Shown here: positions 49,630 to 60,749 of the stretch, in pieces
How the letters are laid out: each line of letters opens with the position of its first letter
Position numbering within the stretch: the first letter of the stretch is position 1
NCBI GenBank assembly: GCA_945290265.1
Contig: CALYQW010000003.1
Coordinates: forward strand, 153,894 to 217,893
Origin: an uncultured Erwinia sp.
Lineage (GTDB): Bacteria > Pseudomonadota > Gammaproteobacteria > Enterobacterales > Enterobacteriaceae
DNA: 64,000 nt
Direction: 5' to 3'
The notes under the pieces: generated by a model
Databases searched by the model: none
What the model was told of the DNA's origin: nothing
What the model saw: only the letters and a program-made list of their open reading frames with translations
Position numbers and translations under genes: made by a program

Positions 49630-50754
49630 ATGAAATCAGGACGTTATATTGGTGTGATGTCAGGAACCAGCCTCGACGCAATTGATGTAGTACTGGCGGC
49701 CATTGATGCGCAGGGGCTGACTCAGCAGGCCAGCTACAGCCATCCGGTGCCTGCTGCGTTGCGTCAGCAAATTCTGGCGATTTGCCAGGGTCAAACGCTG
49801 ACCCTCTCGCAGCTGGGGCAGTTGGATACCTACCTTGGACGCCTGTTCGCCGATGCCATTATGACGATGATGCGGCGTCAGCAGTTAAGCAGCAGCGATA
49901 TCATGGCCATCGGCTGTCACGGACAGACGGTATGGCATGAGCCAGGGGGTGAAGCCCCTAATACGCTGCAACTGGGCGACAATAATCAGATAGCGGCGGC
50001 CACCGGGATTACCGTGGTTGGGGACTTCCGCCGGCGCGACCTGGCGCTGGGCGGGCAGGGAGCACCGCTGGTGCCGGCTTTTCATCAGGCGGTCCTGATG
50101 GATCCTGAGGAACGGCGCATGGTGCTGAATATCGGGGGAATTGCCAACCTCTCTCTGCTGCTTCCTCAAGAACCGCTGCGTGGATTCGATACCGGACCGG
50201 GCAATATGCTGCTGGATGCCTGGATCTGGCAACAACAGGCAAAACCTTACGATAAAGACGGTGCCTGGGGCGCTGGCGGCGTGGTAAATCACGCGCTGCT
50301 GCATCAGATGCTGGCCGATCCCTTTTTCTCCCTGCCGGCACCGAGAAGTACTGGCAGGGAGCACTTTAATCTGCACTGGCTGGAACACCATCTGGCCCGC
50401 TCTCCGGGCATTGCACCGGCAGACGTGCAGGCTACGCTGGCAGAACTGACGGTAAAAACCATTGTCGACCAGGTGCTGCAGCACGGCGGCTGCCAGCGGC
50501 TGCTGGTCTGCGGCGGTGGGGCGCACAACCGGCTGCTGATGGCACGACTACAGGCGTTACTGACATCCTGTCGCGTAATGACCACTGACCAGATGGGGAT
50601 CAGTAGCGGCGATATGGAAGCGCTGGCCTTTGCCTGGCTGGCGTGGCGTACCCTGAACGGGTTGCCGGGGAATCTTCCTTCGGTAACCGGGGCGCGGGCT
50701 GAAAGCGTACTGGGGGCGATTTTTCCGGCCAATCGTTACCCGGCAGACGGCTAA
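49630..50754 (+). CDS. anmK: Anhydro-N-acetylmuramic acid kinase
   Basis: The product has 374 residues (E. coli 369). It opens the 1,6-anhydro ring of anhMurNAc from recycled cell wall and phosphorylates it to MurNAc-6-P. The sugar-kinase/actin-fold nucleotide motifs are '[18 protein letters not shown]' at the N-terminus, '[19 protein letters not shown]', '[11 protein letters not shown]', '[13 protein letters not shown]' and '[11 protein letters not shown]'. In E. coli mliC lies between anmK and pdxH; here only 71 bases separate them. Confidence 0.96.
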   Translation: MKSGRYIGVMSGTSLDAIDVVLAAIDAQGLTQQASYSHPVPAALRQQILAICQGQTLTLSQLGQLDTYLGRLFADAIMTMMRRQQLSSSDIMAIGCHGQTVWHEPGGEAPNTLQLGDNNQIAAATGITVVGDFRRRDLALGGQGAPLVPAFHQAVLMDPEERRMVLNIGGIANLSLLLPQEPLRGFDTGPGNMLLDAWIWQQQAKPYDKDGAWGAGGVVNHALLHQMLADPFFSLPAPRSTGREHFNLHWLEHHLARSPGIAPADVQATLAELTVKTIVDQVLQHGGCQRLLVCGGGAHNRLLMARLQALLTSCRVMTTDQMGISSGDMEALAFAWLAWRTLNGLPGNLPSVTGARAESVLGAIFPANRYPADG

Positions 50755-50825
50755 GTTAACTCATTGAAATCCTGACAGGGGGAGCGCACAATAACGCTTC
50801 CCCTTTCTCAGCTGAAGTCTTTGAA

Positions 50826-51482
50826 ATGAGCGATAACGATCATCTGCAACAGATTGCCCATCTGCGCCGTGAATATACCCGAGGCGGCCTGCGCCGTGAG
50901 GATCTTCCTGCTGACCCGTTGGATTTATTTGAACACTGGCTGGATCAGGCGATTGCCGCTCAGCTTCCCGATCCCACTGCCATGTGCGTGGCCACCGTTG
51001 ACCCGCAGGGGCAGCCCTGGCAGCGCATTGTACTGCTGAAGCAGTTTGATCAGCGTGGCATGGTGTTTTATACCAACCTCGGCAGCCGCAAGGCGCAGCA
51101 TCTGGAAAATAATCCGCGCATCAGCCTGCTGTTCCCCTGGCATATGCTGGAGCGTCAGGTGATGGTGACCGGCAGCGTTGAACGGCTGTCGATGCTGGAG
51201 GTGATGAAGTATTTTCACAGCCGTCCGCGTGACAGTCAGTTGGGGGCCTGGGTATCAAAACAGTCCAGCCGCATCAGCGCGCGTGGGGTACTGGAAGCCA
51301 AATTCCTTGAGATTAAGCAAAAATTCCAGCAGGGCGAGGTACCGCTACCCAGCTTCTGGGGCGGCTACCGGATAATAATGGAATCGGTGGAATTCTGGCA
51401 GGGGGGCGCGCACCGCCTGCATGACCGCTTTTTCTACCAGCGTGGAGTTGATGGCTGGGAAATCGATCGTCTGGCCCCCTGA
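50826..51482 (+). CDS. pdxH: Pyridoxine/pyridoxamine 5'-phosphate oxidase
   Basis: The product has 218 residues, the E. coli length. It is an FMN-dependent dimer that makes pyridoxal phosphate in both the de novo and salvage routes. Marks are '[19 protein letters not shown]', '[19 protein letters not shown]', '[19 protein letters not shown]' for FMN and substrate phosphate, and the C-terminal '[22 protein letters not shown]'-type tail. It precedes tyrS and pdxY, an E. coli-like vitamin B6 and Tyr-tRNA group. Confidence 0.97.
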   Translation: MSDNDHLQQIAHLRREYTRGGLRREDLPADPLDLFEHWLDQAIAAQLPDPTAMCVATVDPQGQPWQRIVLLKQFDQRGMVFYTNLGSRKAQHLENNPRISLLFPWHMLERQVMVTGSVERLSMLEVMKYFHSRPRDSQLGAWVSKQSSRISARGVLEAKFLEIKQKFQQGEVPLPSFWGGYRIIMESVEFWQGGAHRLHDRFFYQRGVDGWEIDRLAP

Positions 51483-51618
51483 GAAACGAAATAATCACGC
51501 TAAGCGCTGGTACCAGAAGCGTCAGCGCTTTATCCTGTAGCCCTGATTTTTTCCGCGCACCGGCGGAAAGCCTGGTACCGGCAGAGGTACAGACTGTTTT
51601 AGATGGAGTCTTTCTTTG

Positions 51619-52893
51619 ATGGCAAGCAGTAACCTGATTAAACAATTGCAAGAGCGGGGCCTGGTGGCCCAGGTAACGGATGAGGACGCGTTAGCAGAAC
51701 GACTGGCGCAGGGGCCTGTTGCTCTCTATTGTGGCTTTGATCCCACTGCCGACAGCCTGCACCTGGGACATCTGGTGCCGCTGCTCTGCCTGAAGCGCTT
51801 CCAGGATGCCGGGCATAAGCCGGTAGCGCTGGTGGGCGGTGCCACCGGTCTGATTGGCGATCCCAGCTTTAAAGCCGCAGAACGTAAGCTGAATACTGCT
51901 GAGACGGTCAATGAGTGGGTAGAAAAAATTCGTGGCCAGGTGTCGCCATTCCTCGACTTCGACTGTGGTGATAACAGCGCCGTTGCCGCCAATAACTACG
52001 ACTGGTTTGGCAGCATGAATGTGCTGACCTTCCTGCGTGATATCGGTAAGCACTTCTCGGTTAATCAGATGATTAATAAAGAAGCGGTGAAACAGCGCCT
52101 GAACCGTGACGACCAGGGGATCTCCTTTACTGAATTCTCCTACAACCTGCTGCAGGGTTACGACTTTGCCTGCCTGAACGAACGCTACGGCGTAGCGCTG
52201 CAGATTGGCGGCTCTGACCAGTGGGGCAATATCACCTCCGGCATCGATCTGACCCGCCGTCTGCATCAGAACCAGGTATTTGGATTAACCGTCCCGCTGA
52301 TCACCAAATCGGATGGCACCAAATTCGGTAAAACTGAAGGCGGCGCGGTCTGGCTGGATGCGAAGAAAACCAGTCCGTACAAGTTCTACCAGTTCTGGAT
52401 CAACACCGCCGATGCGGACGTGTATCGCTTCCTGAAGTTCTTCACCTTTATGAGCATCGAACAGATCGATGCGCTGGAAGCGGAAGACAAGCAGAGCGGT
52501 AAAGCGCCGCGGGCACAGTACGTGCTGGCAGAAGAAGTCACCCGGATGGTACACGGTGAAGACGGACTGGCTGCCGCGCAGCGCATCACCCAAAGCCTGT
52601 TCTCCGGTTCGCTGGGTGAACTGAATCAGCAGGATCTGGCGCAGCTGGCGCAGGATGGGATGCCATCCGTCACCTTGGAAATGGGGCAGGATCTGCAACA
52701 GGCGCTGGTGGATGCCGAACTGGCACCGTCACGCGGTCAGGCGCGTAAGCTGATTGAAGCAAAATCCGTCAGTATCAATGGCAGTCTGCAAACGGCTGCC
52801 GACTATACCTTCAGCGACAGTGACCGGTTGTTTGGTCAGTACACGCTGCTGCGCCGTGGTAAAAAGAACTACAGCCTGGTGTGCTGGAAATAA
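51619..52893 (+). CDS. tyrS: Tyrosine--tRNA ligase
   Basis: The product has 424 residues from the ATG at 51619, the E. coli length and N-terminus ([14 protein letters not shown]). It is a class I synthetase that charges tRNA-Tyr. The HIGH-type motif is '[16 protein letters not shown]', the KMSKS-type motif is '[11 protein letters not shown]', and 'LLQGYDF' with '[11 protein letters not shown]' form the tyrosine pocket. The C-terminal S4-like RNA-binding domain is present ('[19 protein letters not shown]'). Confidence 0.98.
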   Translation: MASSNLIKQLQERGLVAQVTDEDALAERLAQGPVALYCGFDPTADSLHLGHLVPLLCLKRFQDAGHKPVALVGGATGLIGDPSFKAAERKLNTAETVNEWVEKIRGQVSPFLDFDCGDNSAVAANNYDWFGSMNVLTFLRDIGKHFSVNQMINKEAVKQRLNRDDQGISFTEFSYNLLQGYDFACLNERYGVALQIGGSDQWGNITSGIDLTRRLHQNQVFGLTVPLITKSDGTKFGKTEGGAVWLDAKKTSPYKFYQFWINTADADVYRFLKFFTFMSIEQIDALEAEDKQSGKAPRAQYVLAEEVTRMVHGEDGLAAAQRITQSLFSGSLGELNQQDLAQLAQDGMPSVTLEMGQDLQQALVDAELAPSRGQARKLIEAKSVSINGSLQTAADYTFSDSDRLFGQYTLLRRGKKNYSLVCWK

Positions 52894-52944
52894 TAAACAG
52901 TCAGAGCCTGATGGGACAGACTCTGAGCCATCGGGCTTACCTTC

Positions 52945-52967
52945 AAGCCGGTTCTGCCGGCTTTTTT
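52945..52967 (+). terminator. Terminator between tyrS and pdxY
   Basis: A 7-bp stem AAGCCGG / CCGGCTT (52945-52951 with 52957-52963), loop TTCTG, runs into six T. It ends 26 bases before pdxY, so pdxY may depend on read-through or its own promoter. Confidence 0.85.
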
Positions 52968-52992
52968 AATGGCAAAATGACAGGTTTGTGCG

Positions 52993-53853
52993 ATGAAAAA
53001 CATCCTCTCTATCCAGTCTCATACCGTTTTTGGTCACGCCGGGAACAGCGCCTCAGAATTTCCTATGCGTCGTCTGGGCGCAAACGTCTGGCCGCTGAAC
53101 AGCGTTCAGTTTTCCAATCATACTCAGTATGGCAAGTGGACCGGGGCAGTAATGCCCGCCAGCCATCTGACCGATATCGTGCGCGGCATTGCCGATATTG
53201 ACCGCCTGAAAACCTGTGATGCGGTACTCAGTGGTTATCTTGGCTCGGCAGAGCAGGGGGAAGCGATCCTTGAGATTGTCCGCCAGGTCAAACAGGCCAA
53301 TCCGGCAGCCTGGTATTTCTGCGATCCGGTGATGGGGCATCCGGAAAAGGGCTGTATCGTAGCGCCCGGGGTGGCGGAGTTTCATGGCCAGGCGGCACTG
53401 CCTGCCAGTGATATTATTGCGCCAAATCTGCTGGAGCTGGAGATCCTCAGCGGTCACGAGGTGGTCAACGTGGATGAAGCGGTGCAGGCTGCGAACGAAC
53501 TGATTGCCCGGGGACCGCGCGTGGTGCTGGTTAAGCACCTGTCACGCGCTGGCTATCGCAGTGACCGCTTTGAAATGCTGCTGGTTACCGCAGAGGAAGC
53601 CTGGCATATCAGCCGTCCGCTGATTGATTTCGGCGTGCGCCAGCCAGTGGGCGTGGGTGATCTGACCAGCGGTCTGCTGCTGGTGGATCTGCTGCACGGG
53701 CTGTCGTTACGGGCGGCACTGGAGCATATTACTTCCGCGGTGTATGCGGTGATGCTGCAAACCCATCAGATGAATGAATATGAATTGCAGTTGGTGGCGG
53801 CACAGCAGGCGATTGCCGAGCCGAAACAGCTGTTTACGGCGGTCAGACTGTAA
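52993..53853 (+). CDS. pdxY: Pyridoxal kinase PdxY
   Basis: The product has 286 residues (E. coli 287). It is a ribokinase-fold salvage enzyme that phosphorylates pyridoxal. Marks are '[17 protein letters not shown]' at the N-terminus, '[14 protein letters not shown]', '[16 protein letters not shown]', '[15 protein letters not shown]' and the anion-hole segment '[18 protein letters not shown]'. It converges with gstA, with a short hairpin (53857-53867 with 53875-53885) between them. Confidence 0.96.
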   Translation: MKNILSIQSHTVFGHAGNSASEFPMRRLGANVWPLNSVQFSNHTQYGKWTGAVMPASHLTDIVRGIADIDRLKTCDAVLSGYLGSAEQGEAILEIVRQVKQANPAAWYFCDPVMGHPEKGCIVAPGVAEFHGQAALPASDIIAPNLLELEILSGHEVVNVDEAVQAANELIARGPRVVLVKHLSRAGYRSDRFEMLLVTAEEAWHISRPLIDFGVRQPVGVGDLTSGLLLVDLLHGLSLRAALEHITSAVYAVMLQTHQMNEYELQLVAAQQAIAEPKQLFTAVRL

Positions 53854-53890
53854 TTTCAGCGGGCAGGAAACCCACCTGTCCGCTGGCGTA

Positions 53891-54499
53891 TTATTTAATC
53901 AGACCTTCCGCAGTTAATGCAGCCACCACGGCCGGCCGTGCTGCTACCCGCGCCGACCAGCTTTGCAGATGTTCCAGCCCGCTGATATCCAGGTTCTGCA
54001 ACGCCGCCCAGCGAGAAACGGTAAACAGCGCGGCATCGGCCACGGTGAAATGCGCCCCGGTCAGCCAGTGGCGGTCACGCAGTATCTCATTCAGATAGCT
54101 GAACTTTCTCAGCAGTTCGTTGCGGGCAATTTCCCGATACTCTTCCGGCGTCGCCGGCTTGAACAGCGGGGTGAACACTTTGTGCAGTTCAGAAGCGGTA
54201 TAACTTAACCATTCCAGGGTGTGATAGCGCGTCAGGCTGCCGACAGGAGCCAGTAACAGACGATCGGGCTTCAGGTCGGCAAGATACTGCACGATGGCTG
54301 TCCCTTCTGCCAGCATTGCGCCATCCCGTAGCAGTAAACCCGGCACCTGACCCTTCGGATTGATATGCAGGTAATCTTCACCCTGTTCGGTCATTTTGGT
54401 TTTCAGGTCGACTCTGACCAGGGTGAAGTCCAGTCCGGTTTCACGCAGGACAATATGCGGGGTCAGAGAGCAGGCTCCGGGCGTATAGAACAGTTTCAT
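53891..54499 (-). CDS. gstA: Glutathione S-transferase GstA
   Basis: The product has 202 residues (E. coli 201). It is a beta-class cytosolic GST: thioredoxin-like N-domain and helical C-domain. The beta-class Cys10 is in '[13 protein letters not shown]' and the His near 106 in '[11 protein letters not shown]'; '[13 protein letters not shown]' and '[11 protein letters not shown]' bind glutathione. It conjugates or reduces electrophiles and peroxides. dtpA lies upstream on the same strand, as in E. coli. Confidence 0.95.
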   Translation of the reverse strand: MKLFYTPGACSLTPHIVLRETGLDFTLVRVDLKTKMTEQGEDYLHINPKGQVPGLLLRDGAMLAEGTAIVQYLADLKPDRLLLAPVGSLTRYHTLEWLSYTASELHKVFTPLFKPATPEEYREIARNELLRKFSYLNEILRDRHWLTGAHFTVADAALFTVSRWAALQNLDISGLEHLQSWSARVAARPAVVAALTAEGLIK

Positions 54500-54597
54500 T
54501 GTGTGGCTCCATATAGAGGGGAACTTTGAGGTGGCACCATGCTAGCGCGAAACTTATAAAAAAGCAGTGGATTAGATCATAACTGGCGGGGAAATAT

Positions 54598-54621
54598 GCT
54601 GCCTGTCGGGTGAAAGGCAGC
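54598..54621 (-). terminator. Hairpin after dtpA
   Basis: A 7-bp stem (54598-54604 with 54615-54621), loop 10 bases, lies 16 bases past the dtpA stop on the minus strand and is followed by ATATTTCC, a weak T tract. Confidence 0.5.
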
Positions 54622-54636
54622 GTTTACAGCGGGGGG

Positions 54637-56100
54637 TTAGTCCTGGATCATGCGGTTAAGGCGCGGTGCGATTAACAGCATCAGTACCGCGATCACTGCG
54701 GTGATAATTCCAATCTTCATAAATACATCACCGTAAATATGCAGTGACTGCAGGGGGTCGGTCACATTATCCGGGATAGCCATCAGACCGGCGACCTTAC
54801 CGGAGATCATGGCTGCGCCTGCGGTGGTCAGGAACCAGGCACCCATAATAAAGCCCATCAGGCGCTGTGGCACCAGCTGCGCGACCATTGCCAGCCCCAG
54901 GCCGGAAATCATCAGCTCACCGGCACTCTGCAGGGCATAACTGAAAATTAACCAGTAAACCGACACAATGCCCTGCAGGCTGGCAAAGTGAGCCCCCAGA
55001 CGCAGTATCAGGAACGCAGCGGAGCAGAAAACCATGCCCAGAGCAAACTTATGCGGCATTGGCATACGATCGCCCAGCTTGTTATACAGCGTAGCCAACA
55101 GCGGGCTTAACAGCATAATCCAGAACGGGTTCAGCGCCTGGAATTGCTCCGGCACCACCGGGAAGCCCAGAATATTGTGCTCAACGTTACGGATAGCAAA
55201 AAAGTTTAGCGAGGTTGGCATCTGCATATACAGCACGAAAAACACTACCGCCTGCAGCATCAAAATAAACGTCAGGATCATCTTACGGCGTGCTGCGCCT
55301 TTCAACGTCATGGTCTCTTTGGCAAACACCAGCAGGATCAGGATGGAAACGATACTTAACACCAGACGGGCGATGCCCTGGTTATGCAGCATCCAGTAAG
55401 ATGCTGCGATCAGCCCCGCAATGGAGAGCAGTGATGCCAGCAGTTTGCCGACATTAACCGGGGCAAAATCGGGTTTGGAACCGTGATTTTTTACCCAGCC
55501 GCGCATCAGCATAAAGTTGCCCAGCGTCAGCAGCATACCGATAAACGACAGCGAGAAGGCCACGCTCCAGCCGTAGTGCTCGGCCAGCCAGGGGGTTGCC
55601 AGCATGGAGAAGAAGGAGCCAAGATTAATTGCCATGTAGTACATGGTGAAAGCCCCATCCAGACGGGGATCGCCTTTCTCATAGCAGGTAGACAGTAATG
55701 CTGACGGATTGGCCTTAAACAGCCCGTTACCCACGGCGATGGTGGCCATGCCCAGATAGACCAGCGATACGCTGTTTCCGGACCAGGCAACCAGCCCGTA
55801 GCCCAGCGCCAGCACAATGGTGCCCAGTACGATAACGCGTTTAGTGCCCAGCACTTTATCGCCCAGCCAGCCGCCAATGGCCATCATGCCGTATACCAGG
55901 GCGCTGAAGGAGGCGAAAAGCGTCATCGAATCGACTTCGGCCATTCCCAGCATTTTTACCAGGTAGACCGCCATAATGCCCTGCAGGCCGTAGTAACCGA
56001 AGCGTTCCCACAGTTCGATTGAGAAGATCAGATAAAAAGCCTTTGGCTGAGCAAAGACGTTCGAGCTTGCTGGCCCGGATTGTTTGTTTGCAGCTGACAC
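54637..56100 (-). CDS. dtpA: Dipeptide/tripeptide permease DtpA
   Basis: The product has 487 residues if read from the GTG at 56100, which has an AGAGG site and aligns with the E. coli start (MSTANQ); an ATG at 56124 would add 8 residues but has a poor ribosome site. It is a proton-coupled oligopeptide transporter (POT/PTR family) with fourteen helices. The ExxERFxYY motif is '[16 protein letters not shown]', followed by '[15 protein letters not shown]' and the PTR signature region '[18 protein letters not shown]'. It imports di- and tripeptides into the cell. It sits before nth in E. coli; here betIBA intervenes. Confidence 0.94.
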   Translation of the reverse strand: MSAANKQSGPASSNVFAQPKAFYLIFSIELWERFGYYGLQGIMAVYLVKMLGMAEVDSMTLFASFSALVYGMMAIGGWLGDKVLGTKRVIVLGTIVLALGYGLVAWSGNSVSLVYLGMATIAVGNGLFKANPSALLSTCYEKGDPRLDGAFTMYYMAINLGSFFSMLATPWLAEHYGWSVAFSLSFIGMLLTLGNFMLMRGWVKNHGSKPDFAPVNVGKLLASLLSIAGLIAASYWMLHNQGIARLVLSIVSILILLVFAKETMTLKGAARRKMILTFILMLQAVVFFVLYMQMPTSLNFFAIRNVEHNILGFPVVPEQFQALNPFWIMLLSPLLATLYNKLGDRMPMPHKFALGMVFCSAAFLILRLGAHFASLQGIVSVYWLIFSYALQSAGELMISGLGLAMVAQLVPQRLMGFIMGAWFLTTAGAAMISGKVAGLMAIPDNVTDPLQSLHIYGDVFMKIGIITAVIAVLMLLIAPRLNRMIQD

Positions 56101-56769
56101 GGGTACCTCTGGAGTTAAAACCATTTTTTCAGGTGTTAGCGGGTGTAACAGGATGCGTATGACGGCCTGGTGACGGGTAAGGTTAAGCAGGCGCCAGTCA
56201 ATTTCGCTGATTGTTGCCTGTCAGGCAAGTTTTTTTTCTGAGTGCAAAATATGAGCCACCCATGAAACATTAACGGAATTACAGATTTTGCAGTAATTTT
56301 CAACTGCACAAATAGCTGGACTCAATATTATGTTCTGTGATACTGCAAATTTTCAGAGAGGTTGAGTTAAGCAGTACTGGCATAACAACAGTTGAATATT
56401 ATTAATGTAGTTATAACGTTAAATAATAGTTATAATTTATTGCAGAATTATTTATTGTTAGTTAAATCAATAAATTAATAAGTCACAGCTAACATAATAG
56501 CAGTAATGCTCGCAGTTGTGATTAAAATCACAGAAAAGACAACGTCTACTATACTTTAGTCGTATCAAAATTAAATATGCCTCGATGCTGAAGAAAGCTA
56601 ATGCATCAGATCCTGCTTGCATTGTGTACGAATCGTGAGGCGATTTATCCGTAAATGGCACTAATCGGGGGATCGCAGTCGAATGAATAGCAAACTGAAC
56701 TATGCTGAATCTCGTCAGCAGCGTATCGATCCTGTTGGGTGCGGGCTAAACCGGTATTTATTTTTATTG
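56101..56769. promoter_or_regulatory. dtpA/betI gap with CRP-like site and sigma-S-like -10
   Basis: A perfect CRP consensus, TGTGA-TTAAAA-TCACA, lies at 56517-56532. A -10 of the sigma-S type, CTATACTTTA, follows at 56549-56558 on the + strand, so the CRP site is centred about 38-41 bases before a predicted start. No gene of reasonable size follows before betI; an 11-codon frame starts at 56656. The flanking 56385-56480 stretch is very AT-rich. The choline transporter gene betT, which is divergent from betI in E. coli, is not here. Confidence 0.45.
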
Positions 56770-56783
56770 ATTGAACGTTCAAT
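56770..56783. promoter_or_regulatory. BetI operator
   Basis: The perfect 14-base palindrome ATTGAACGTTCAAT, inside TTGATTGAACGTTCAATATAA, matches the known BetI operator pattern. It overlaps a TATAAA -10 (56783-56788) and lies 47 bases before betI, so BetI should repress betIBA until choline is present. Confidence 0.85.
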
Positions 56784-56830
56784 ATAAAACAACTACACTG
56801 TTACCCACAGTTAAGATGGAAGCTGATGCG

Positions 56831-57430
56831 ATGCCAAAGATTGGAATGCGTGAAATACGTCAGACCCAGCTGATCAATGCGACGCTGACCGTTATCGACA
56901 GGGTGGGGCTGGCGGATGCCAGCCTGGCGCTGATTGCAAAGCAGGCTGGTGTTTCCACCGGTATTGTCAGTCACTATTTTGGTGACAAAAACGGTTTGCT
57001 GGATGCCTGTATGCGTCAGATCCTGCTGGATCTCTACCAGCGGCTGCAGTTTCACCGTGAACGAGCGACAGACAGCCCGCAGATGAAAATCCGCGCCATC
57101 ATTGATGCCAATTTTGACACCGCAGATACTTCCGTACCGGTGTTAAAAACCTGGCTGGTATTTTGGGCGGAGAGCCTGCATCACGACAATTTATTACGAT
57201 TACAGCGCATCAACGATCGCCGGCTGTACTCAAATCTGACCGCCCAGCTGCGTCGGGTGCTACCTGAAACCCAGGCTAAAGCCGCCGGCAGTGCGCTGGC
57301 GGCTCTGATTGACGGTTTATGGCTGCGACTGACCTTATCACCGCAGCCGCTGGAGCAAGGGCTGGAACATGCCCGCTCCGTTTGCTATCAAAATCTTGCG
57401 CTCTGGCTGAACAGCGCACCAACCCCCTAA
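56831..57430 (+). CDS. betI: HTH-type transcriptional regulator BetI
   Basis: The product has 199 residues from the ATG at 56831, matching the family start 'MPKIGMREIRQTQLI' (E. coli 195); the frame is open upstream to the operator. It is a TetR-family repressor of glycine betaine synthesis that responds to choline. The HTH is 'ASLALIAKQAGVSTGIVSHYF', and 'LAALIDGLWLRLTLS' is the conserved C-terminal segment. It heads betIBA, with betB 9 bases downstream. Confidence 0.95.
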   Translation: MPKIGMREIRQTQLINATLTVIDRVGLADASLALIAKQAGVSTGIVSHYFGDKNGLLDACMRQILLDLYQRLQFHRERATDSPQMKIRAIIDANFDTADTSVPVLKTWLVFWAESLHHDNLLRLQRINDRRLYSNLTAQLRRVLPETQAKAAGSALAALIDGLWLRLTLSPQPLEQGLEHARSVCYQNLALWLNSAPTP

Positions 57431-57439
57431 GGAGGAGAC

Positions 57440-58906
57440 ATGGCCGATATGCAACGCCGTGGTTTATATATCAACGGACGTGAAGTACCCGGACAGGGCG
57501 ACATCTTCACCACCATCAATCCTGCGAATGGCGAAGTGCTGGCGGAAATTACCGCTGCCAGCCAACAGGATATTGATGCTGCCGTGGCTTCTGCCCGTGA
57601 GGGACAACGCATCTGGCGCAGCTATACCCCGGTAGAACGCAGCCGCGTGCTGTTGAAAGCGGTAGCACTGCTGCGCGAACGTAATCAGCAGCTGGCCGAG
57701 CTGGAAACCGCCGATACCGGCAAGCCAATTAGCGAAACCGCCGCGGTAGATATCGTGACCGGTGCCGACGTGCTGGAGTATTACGCCGGACTGGCGACCG
57801 CCGTGGAAGGGGAATCTATCCCGCTGCGTGACAGCGCGCTGGTGTATACCCGCCGTGAGCCGCTGGGGATCTGTGCCGGTATTGGCGCATGGAACTACCC
57901 GATCCAAATAGCGTTGTGGAAAAGTGCGCCGGCGCTGGCTACCGGTAACGCGATGATTTTTAAGCCCAGCGAAGTCACGCCGCTGACTGCGCTGGAGCTG
58001 GCGAAAATTTACACTGAAGCCGGTCTGCCGGACGGGGTATTTAACGTGGTGCAGGGCGCAGGCACCGTCGGTCAGGGGCTGAGCCAGCATCCTGGGATTG
58101 CCAAAGTCTCGTTCACCGGTGAAGTGAAAACTGGTAAGCGCGTAATGGCCGATGCTGCACTGGCCAACCTGAAGTCAGTCACCATGGAGCTGGGCGGTAA
58201 ATCGCCGCTGGTGGTGTTTGACGATGCCGATCTGGAGCGTGCCGTGGATGGCGCGATGATGGCCAACTTCTACAGCAGCGGTCAGGTTTGTACCAACGGG
58301 ACTCGCGTGTTTGTCCAGCGTTCACTGCTGCCGGCATTTGAAAAACGCCTGGCAGAAAAAATGGCCAACATTCACTGCGGCGATCCGACCGATCCGGCGG
58401 TGAACTTCGGCCCGCTGGTGAGCAAAGGTCACTGCGAGAAAGTGGCGTCTTACCTTGAGCTGGGTAAACAGCAGGGCGCACGGGTACTGGCGGGCGGTAA
58501 CCGCATTACCGAAGGCCCACTGGCGAAAGGCTACTTTGTTGAGCCAACGGTGTTTACCGACTGTCACGATGACATGCGCATTGTGCGTGAAGAAATCTTT
58601 GGCCCGGTGATGAGCATTCTGGCGTTTGATGATGAAGAAGAAGTTATCAGACGTGCCAATGACACCGAATATGGCCTGGCCGCCGGGGTATTCACCCAGT
58701 CGCTGAACCGCGCGCACCGGGTGATCCACCAGCTGGAAGCCGGTATTTGTTGGGTTAACAGCTGGGGCGAATCACCGGCACCGATGCCGGTTGGCGGTTT
58801 CAAGCAGTCAGGCGTGGGTCGTGAAAATGGTCTGGAAACTCTGATGCACTATACCCGTACTAAATCCATTCTGATTGAGATGGGTGACTACCCGTCTGCA
58901 TTCTGA
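57440..58906 (+). CDS. betB: Betaine aldehyde dehydrogenase
   Basis: The product has 488 residues (E. coli 490). It oxidises betaine aldehyde to glycine betaine with NAD(P)+. Marks are '[19 protein letters not shown]' (with the catalytic Asn), the catalytic Glu in '[13 protein letters not shown]' and the catalytic Cys in '[14 protein letters not shown]', then '[11 protein letters not shown]'. AAGGAGG precedes the ATG. It is the second gene of betIBA. Confidence 0.97.
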   Translation: MADMQRRGLYINGREVPGQGDIFTTINPANGEVLAEITAASQQDIDAAVASAREGQRIWRSYTPVERSRVLLKAVALLRERNQQLAELETADTGKPISETAAVDIVTGADVLEYYAGLATAVEGESIPLRDSALVYTRREPLGICAGIGAWNYPIQIALWKSAPALATGNAMIFKPSEVTPLTALELAKIYTEAGLPDGVFNVVQGAGTVGQGLSQHPGIAKVSFTGEVKTGKRVMADAALANLKSVTMELGGKSPLVVFDDADLERAVDGAMMANFYSSGQVCTNGTRVFVQRSLLPAFEKRLAEKMANIHCGDPTDPAVNFGPLVSKGHCEKVASYLELGKQQGARVLAGGNRITEGPLAKGYFVEPTVFTDCHDDMRIVREEIFGPVMSILAFDDEEEVIRRANDTEYGLAAGVFTQSLNRAHRVIHQLEAGICWVNSWGESPAPMPVGGFKQSGVGRENGLETLMHYTRTKSILIEMGDYPSAF

Positions 58907-58953
58907 TGACTGGCCGTGGCGGTGATGCCACGGCGTTTTTCCCGGAGGGATAA

Positions 58954-60636
58954 ATGAAAAAATTTGACTATATCATTATTGGTGCTGGCTCAGCGGGCAA
59001 CGTGCTGGCAACCCGACTTACTGAGGATGCTGACGTATCGGTACTGTTACTGGAAGCGGGTGGTAAAGATTACCGCTGGGATTTTCGTACCCAAATGCCA
59101 GCCGCTTTGGCTTACCCACTGCAGGGTAAACGCTATAACTGGGCGTTTGAAACCGATCCTGAGCCGCATATGGACAACCGCCGCATGGAGTGCGGACGCG
59201 GTAAAGGTCTGGGTGGCTCCTCGCTGATAAACGGGATGTGCTATATCCGCGGTAATGCGATGGACTACGATAACTGGGCAAAGCTTACCGGCTTCGACAA
59301 CTGGTCGTATCTCAACTGCCTGCCGTATTTCCGTAAGGCGGAGAAGCGTGATATCGGGCCAAACGACTGGCACGGTGGCGAAGGCTATCTTAGCGTTACC
59401 ACGCCGAAAGCCGGTAATAACCCGCTGTACCGCGCCTTTATTGATGCGGCGGTGCAGGCCGGACATCATGAAACCGATGATCTGAACGGTTACCGACAGG
59501 ATGGTTTTGGGCCAATGGATCGTACCGTTACGGCGCAGGGTCGCCGTTCCAGTACCGCACGTGGGTATCTGGATGTGGCAAAACAGCGTGCCAACCTGAC
59601 CATTATCACCCATGCGCAGACCGATCGAATTCTGTTTGAAGGTAAAACCGCCACAGGCGTGACCTGGATGTGTGACGGTAAGCAGGATCAGGCGCAGGCC
59701 ACGCGTGAAGTGTTGCTGTGCGCTGGGGCAATTAACTCGCCGCAGATCCTGCAACGTTCCGGCGTTGGCCCGCAGGAGTGGCTGCGCGAGCTGGATATTG
59801 AGGTAGTACACGACCTGCAGGGCGTCGGACGCAACCTGCAGGACCACCTCGAAGTGTATATGCAGTATGGCTGTAAAAAGCCGGTCAGCCTTTATCCGTC
59901 ACTGCTGTGGTGGAACCAGCCGGCTATCGGTGCGGAGTGGCTGTTTAAAGGGACCGGTATCGGTGCCAGTAACCAGTTTGAAGCCGGTGGCTTTATCCGC
60001 AGTGATGACAAGCCGGACTGGCCGGATATTCAGTACCACTTCCTGCCAGTGGCGATTAACTACAACGGCAGCAGCCCGGTTAAGCAGCACGGCTTCCAGG
60101 CGCACGTGGGGCCAATGCGTTCCATGAGCCGTGGTCGGATTAAACTGACCTCGAAGCATCCCTATGCTGCACCGTCGATCTTCTTTAACTACATGTCGCA
60201 CGAGCGTGACTGGGAAGAGTTCCGCAACGCGGTACGTCTGACGCGTGAGATTATGCGCCAGCCGGCGCTGGCGGAATACTGCGGTGAAGAGCTGCAGCCA
60301 GGCGCACATGTGCAGAGCGATGAAGAGATTGATGCCTTTATTCGTGAGCATGCGGAGACCGCTTATCACCCGTGCGGCAGCTGCGCCATGGGCAGTGATG
60401 AAATGGCCGTAGTGGACGATCAGGGGCGGGTACACGGCATGCAGAATCTGCGCGTCGTTGATGCCTCGATTATGCCGCAGATTACCACCGGTAATCTGAA
60501 TGCACCAACGGTGATGATTGCCGAGAAGATTGCCGATGCCATCCGTGGTAAGCCAGCGCTGCCGTTGTCGACGGCGGAGTATTATCGTTTGTCTCGGGTG
60601 ACTCAGGGGGAGACAGCTGTCAGCAGTGCTGAGTAG
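58954..60636 (+). CDS. betA: Oxygen-dependent choline dehydrogenase
   Basis: The product has 560 residues (E. coli 556). It is a membrane-associated GMC flavoprotein that oxidises choline to betaine aldehyde and onward. The N-terminal FAD motif is '[18 protein letters not shown]', GMC signatures are '[20 protein letters not shown]' and '[15 protein letters not shown]', and the catalytic His is in '[10 protein letters not shown]', with the second His/Asn near '[14 protein letters not shown]'. With BetB it makes the osmoprotectant glycine betaine. It ends the operon at a strong terminator. Confidence 0.96.
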   Translation: MKKFDYIIIGAGSAGNVLATRLTEDADVSVLLLEAGGKDYRWDFRTQMPAALAYPLQGKRYNWAFETDPEPHMDNRRMECGRGKGLGGSSLINGMCYIRGNAMDYDNWAKLTGFDNWSYLNCLPYFRKAEKRDIGPNDWHGGEGYLSVTTPKAGNNPLYRAFIDAAVQAGHHETDDLNGYRQDGFGPMDRTVTAQGRRSSTARGYLDVAKQRANLTIITHAQTDRILFEGKTATGVTWMCDGKQDQAQATREVLLCAGAINSPQILQRSGVGPQEWLRELDIEVVHDLQGVGRNLQDHLEVYMQYGCKKPVSLYPSLLWWNQPAIGAEWLFKGTGIGASNQFEAGGFIRSDDKPDWPDIQYHFLPVAINYNGSSPVKQHGFQAHVGPMRSMSRGRIKLTSKHPYAAPSIFFNYMSHERDWEEFRNAVRLTREIMRQPALAEYCGEELQPGAHVQSDEEIDAFIREHAETAYHPCGSCAMGSDEMAVVDDQGRVHGMQNLRVVDASIMPQITTGNLNAPTVMIAEKIADAIRGKPALPLSTAEYYRLSRVTQGETAVSSAE

Positions 60637-60659
60637 TTAATCTGATTGTTACAGTGATT

Positions 60660-60688
60660 AAGCCTGCATCGTTGATGCGGGCTTTTTT
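60660..60688 (+). terminator. Terminator of betIBA
   Basis: A stem AGCC-T-GCATC / GATGC-G-GGCT (60661-60670 with 60674-60683), loop GTT, is followed by a T run. Confidence 0.88.
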
Positions 60689-60706
60689 ATTGGGTTCGTT
60701 GGAAGT

Positions 60707-60742
60707 TTTTTTAAAGGCCAGGGCAAAAGCCAGGTCAAAGAA
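60707..60742. repeat. Remnant of the GGTCAA-type intergenic repeat
   Basis: After a T run, AAAGGCCAGGGCAA (60715-60728) differs in one base from the left end of the element at 43631 (AAAGGTCAGGGCAA), and CCAGGTCAAAG follows. Both copies lie just downstream of a terminator ending in GGGCTTTTTT. Only the end sequence is present here. Confidence 0.5.
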
Positions 60743-60749
60743 TAAAAGG

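Noticed and set aside
56467-56661. A 64-codon minus-strand frame as a remnant of betT
   Set aside because: The translation shows no transporter-like helices or similarity to BetT; it is AT-rich chance coding.
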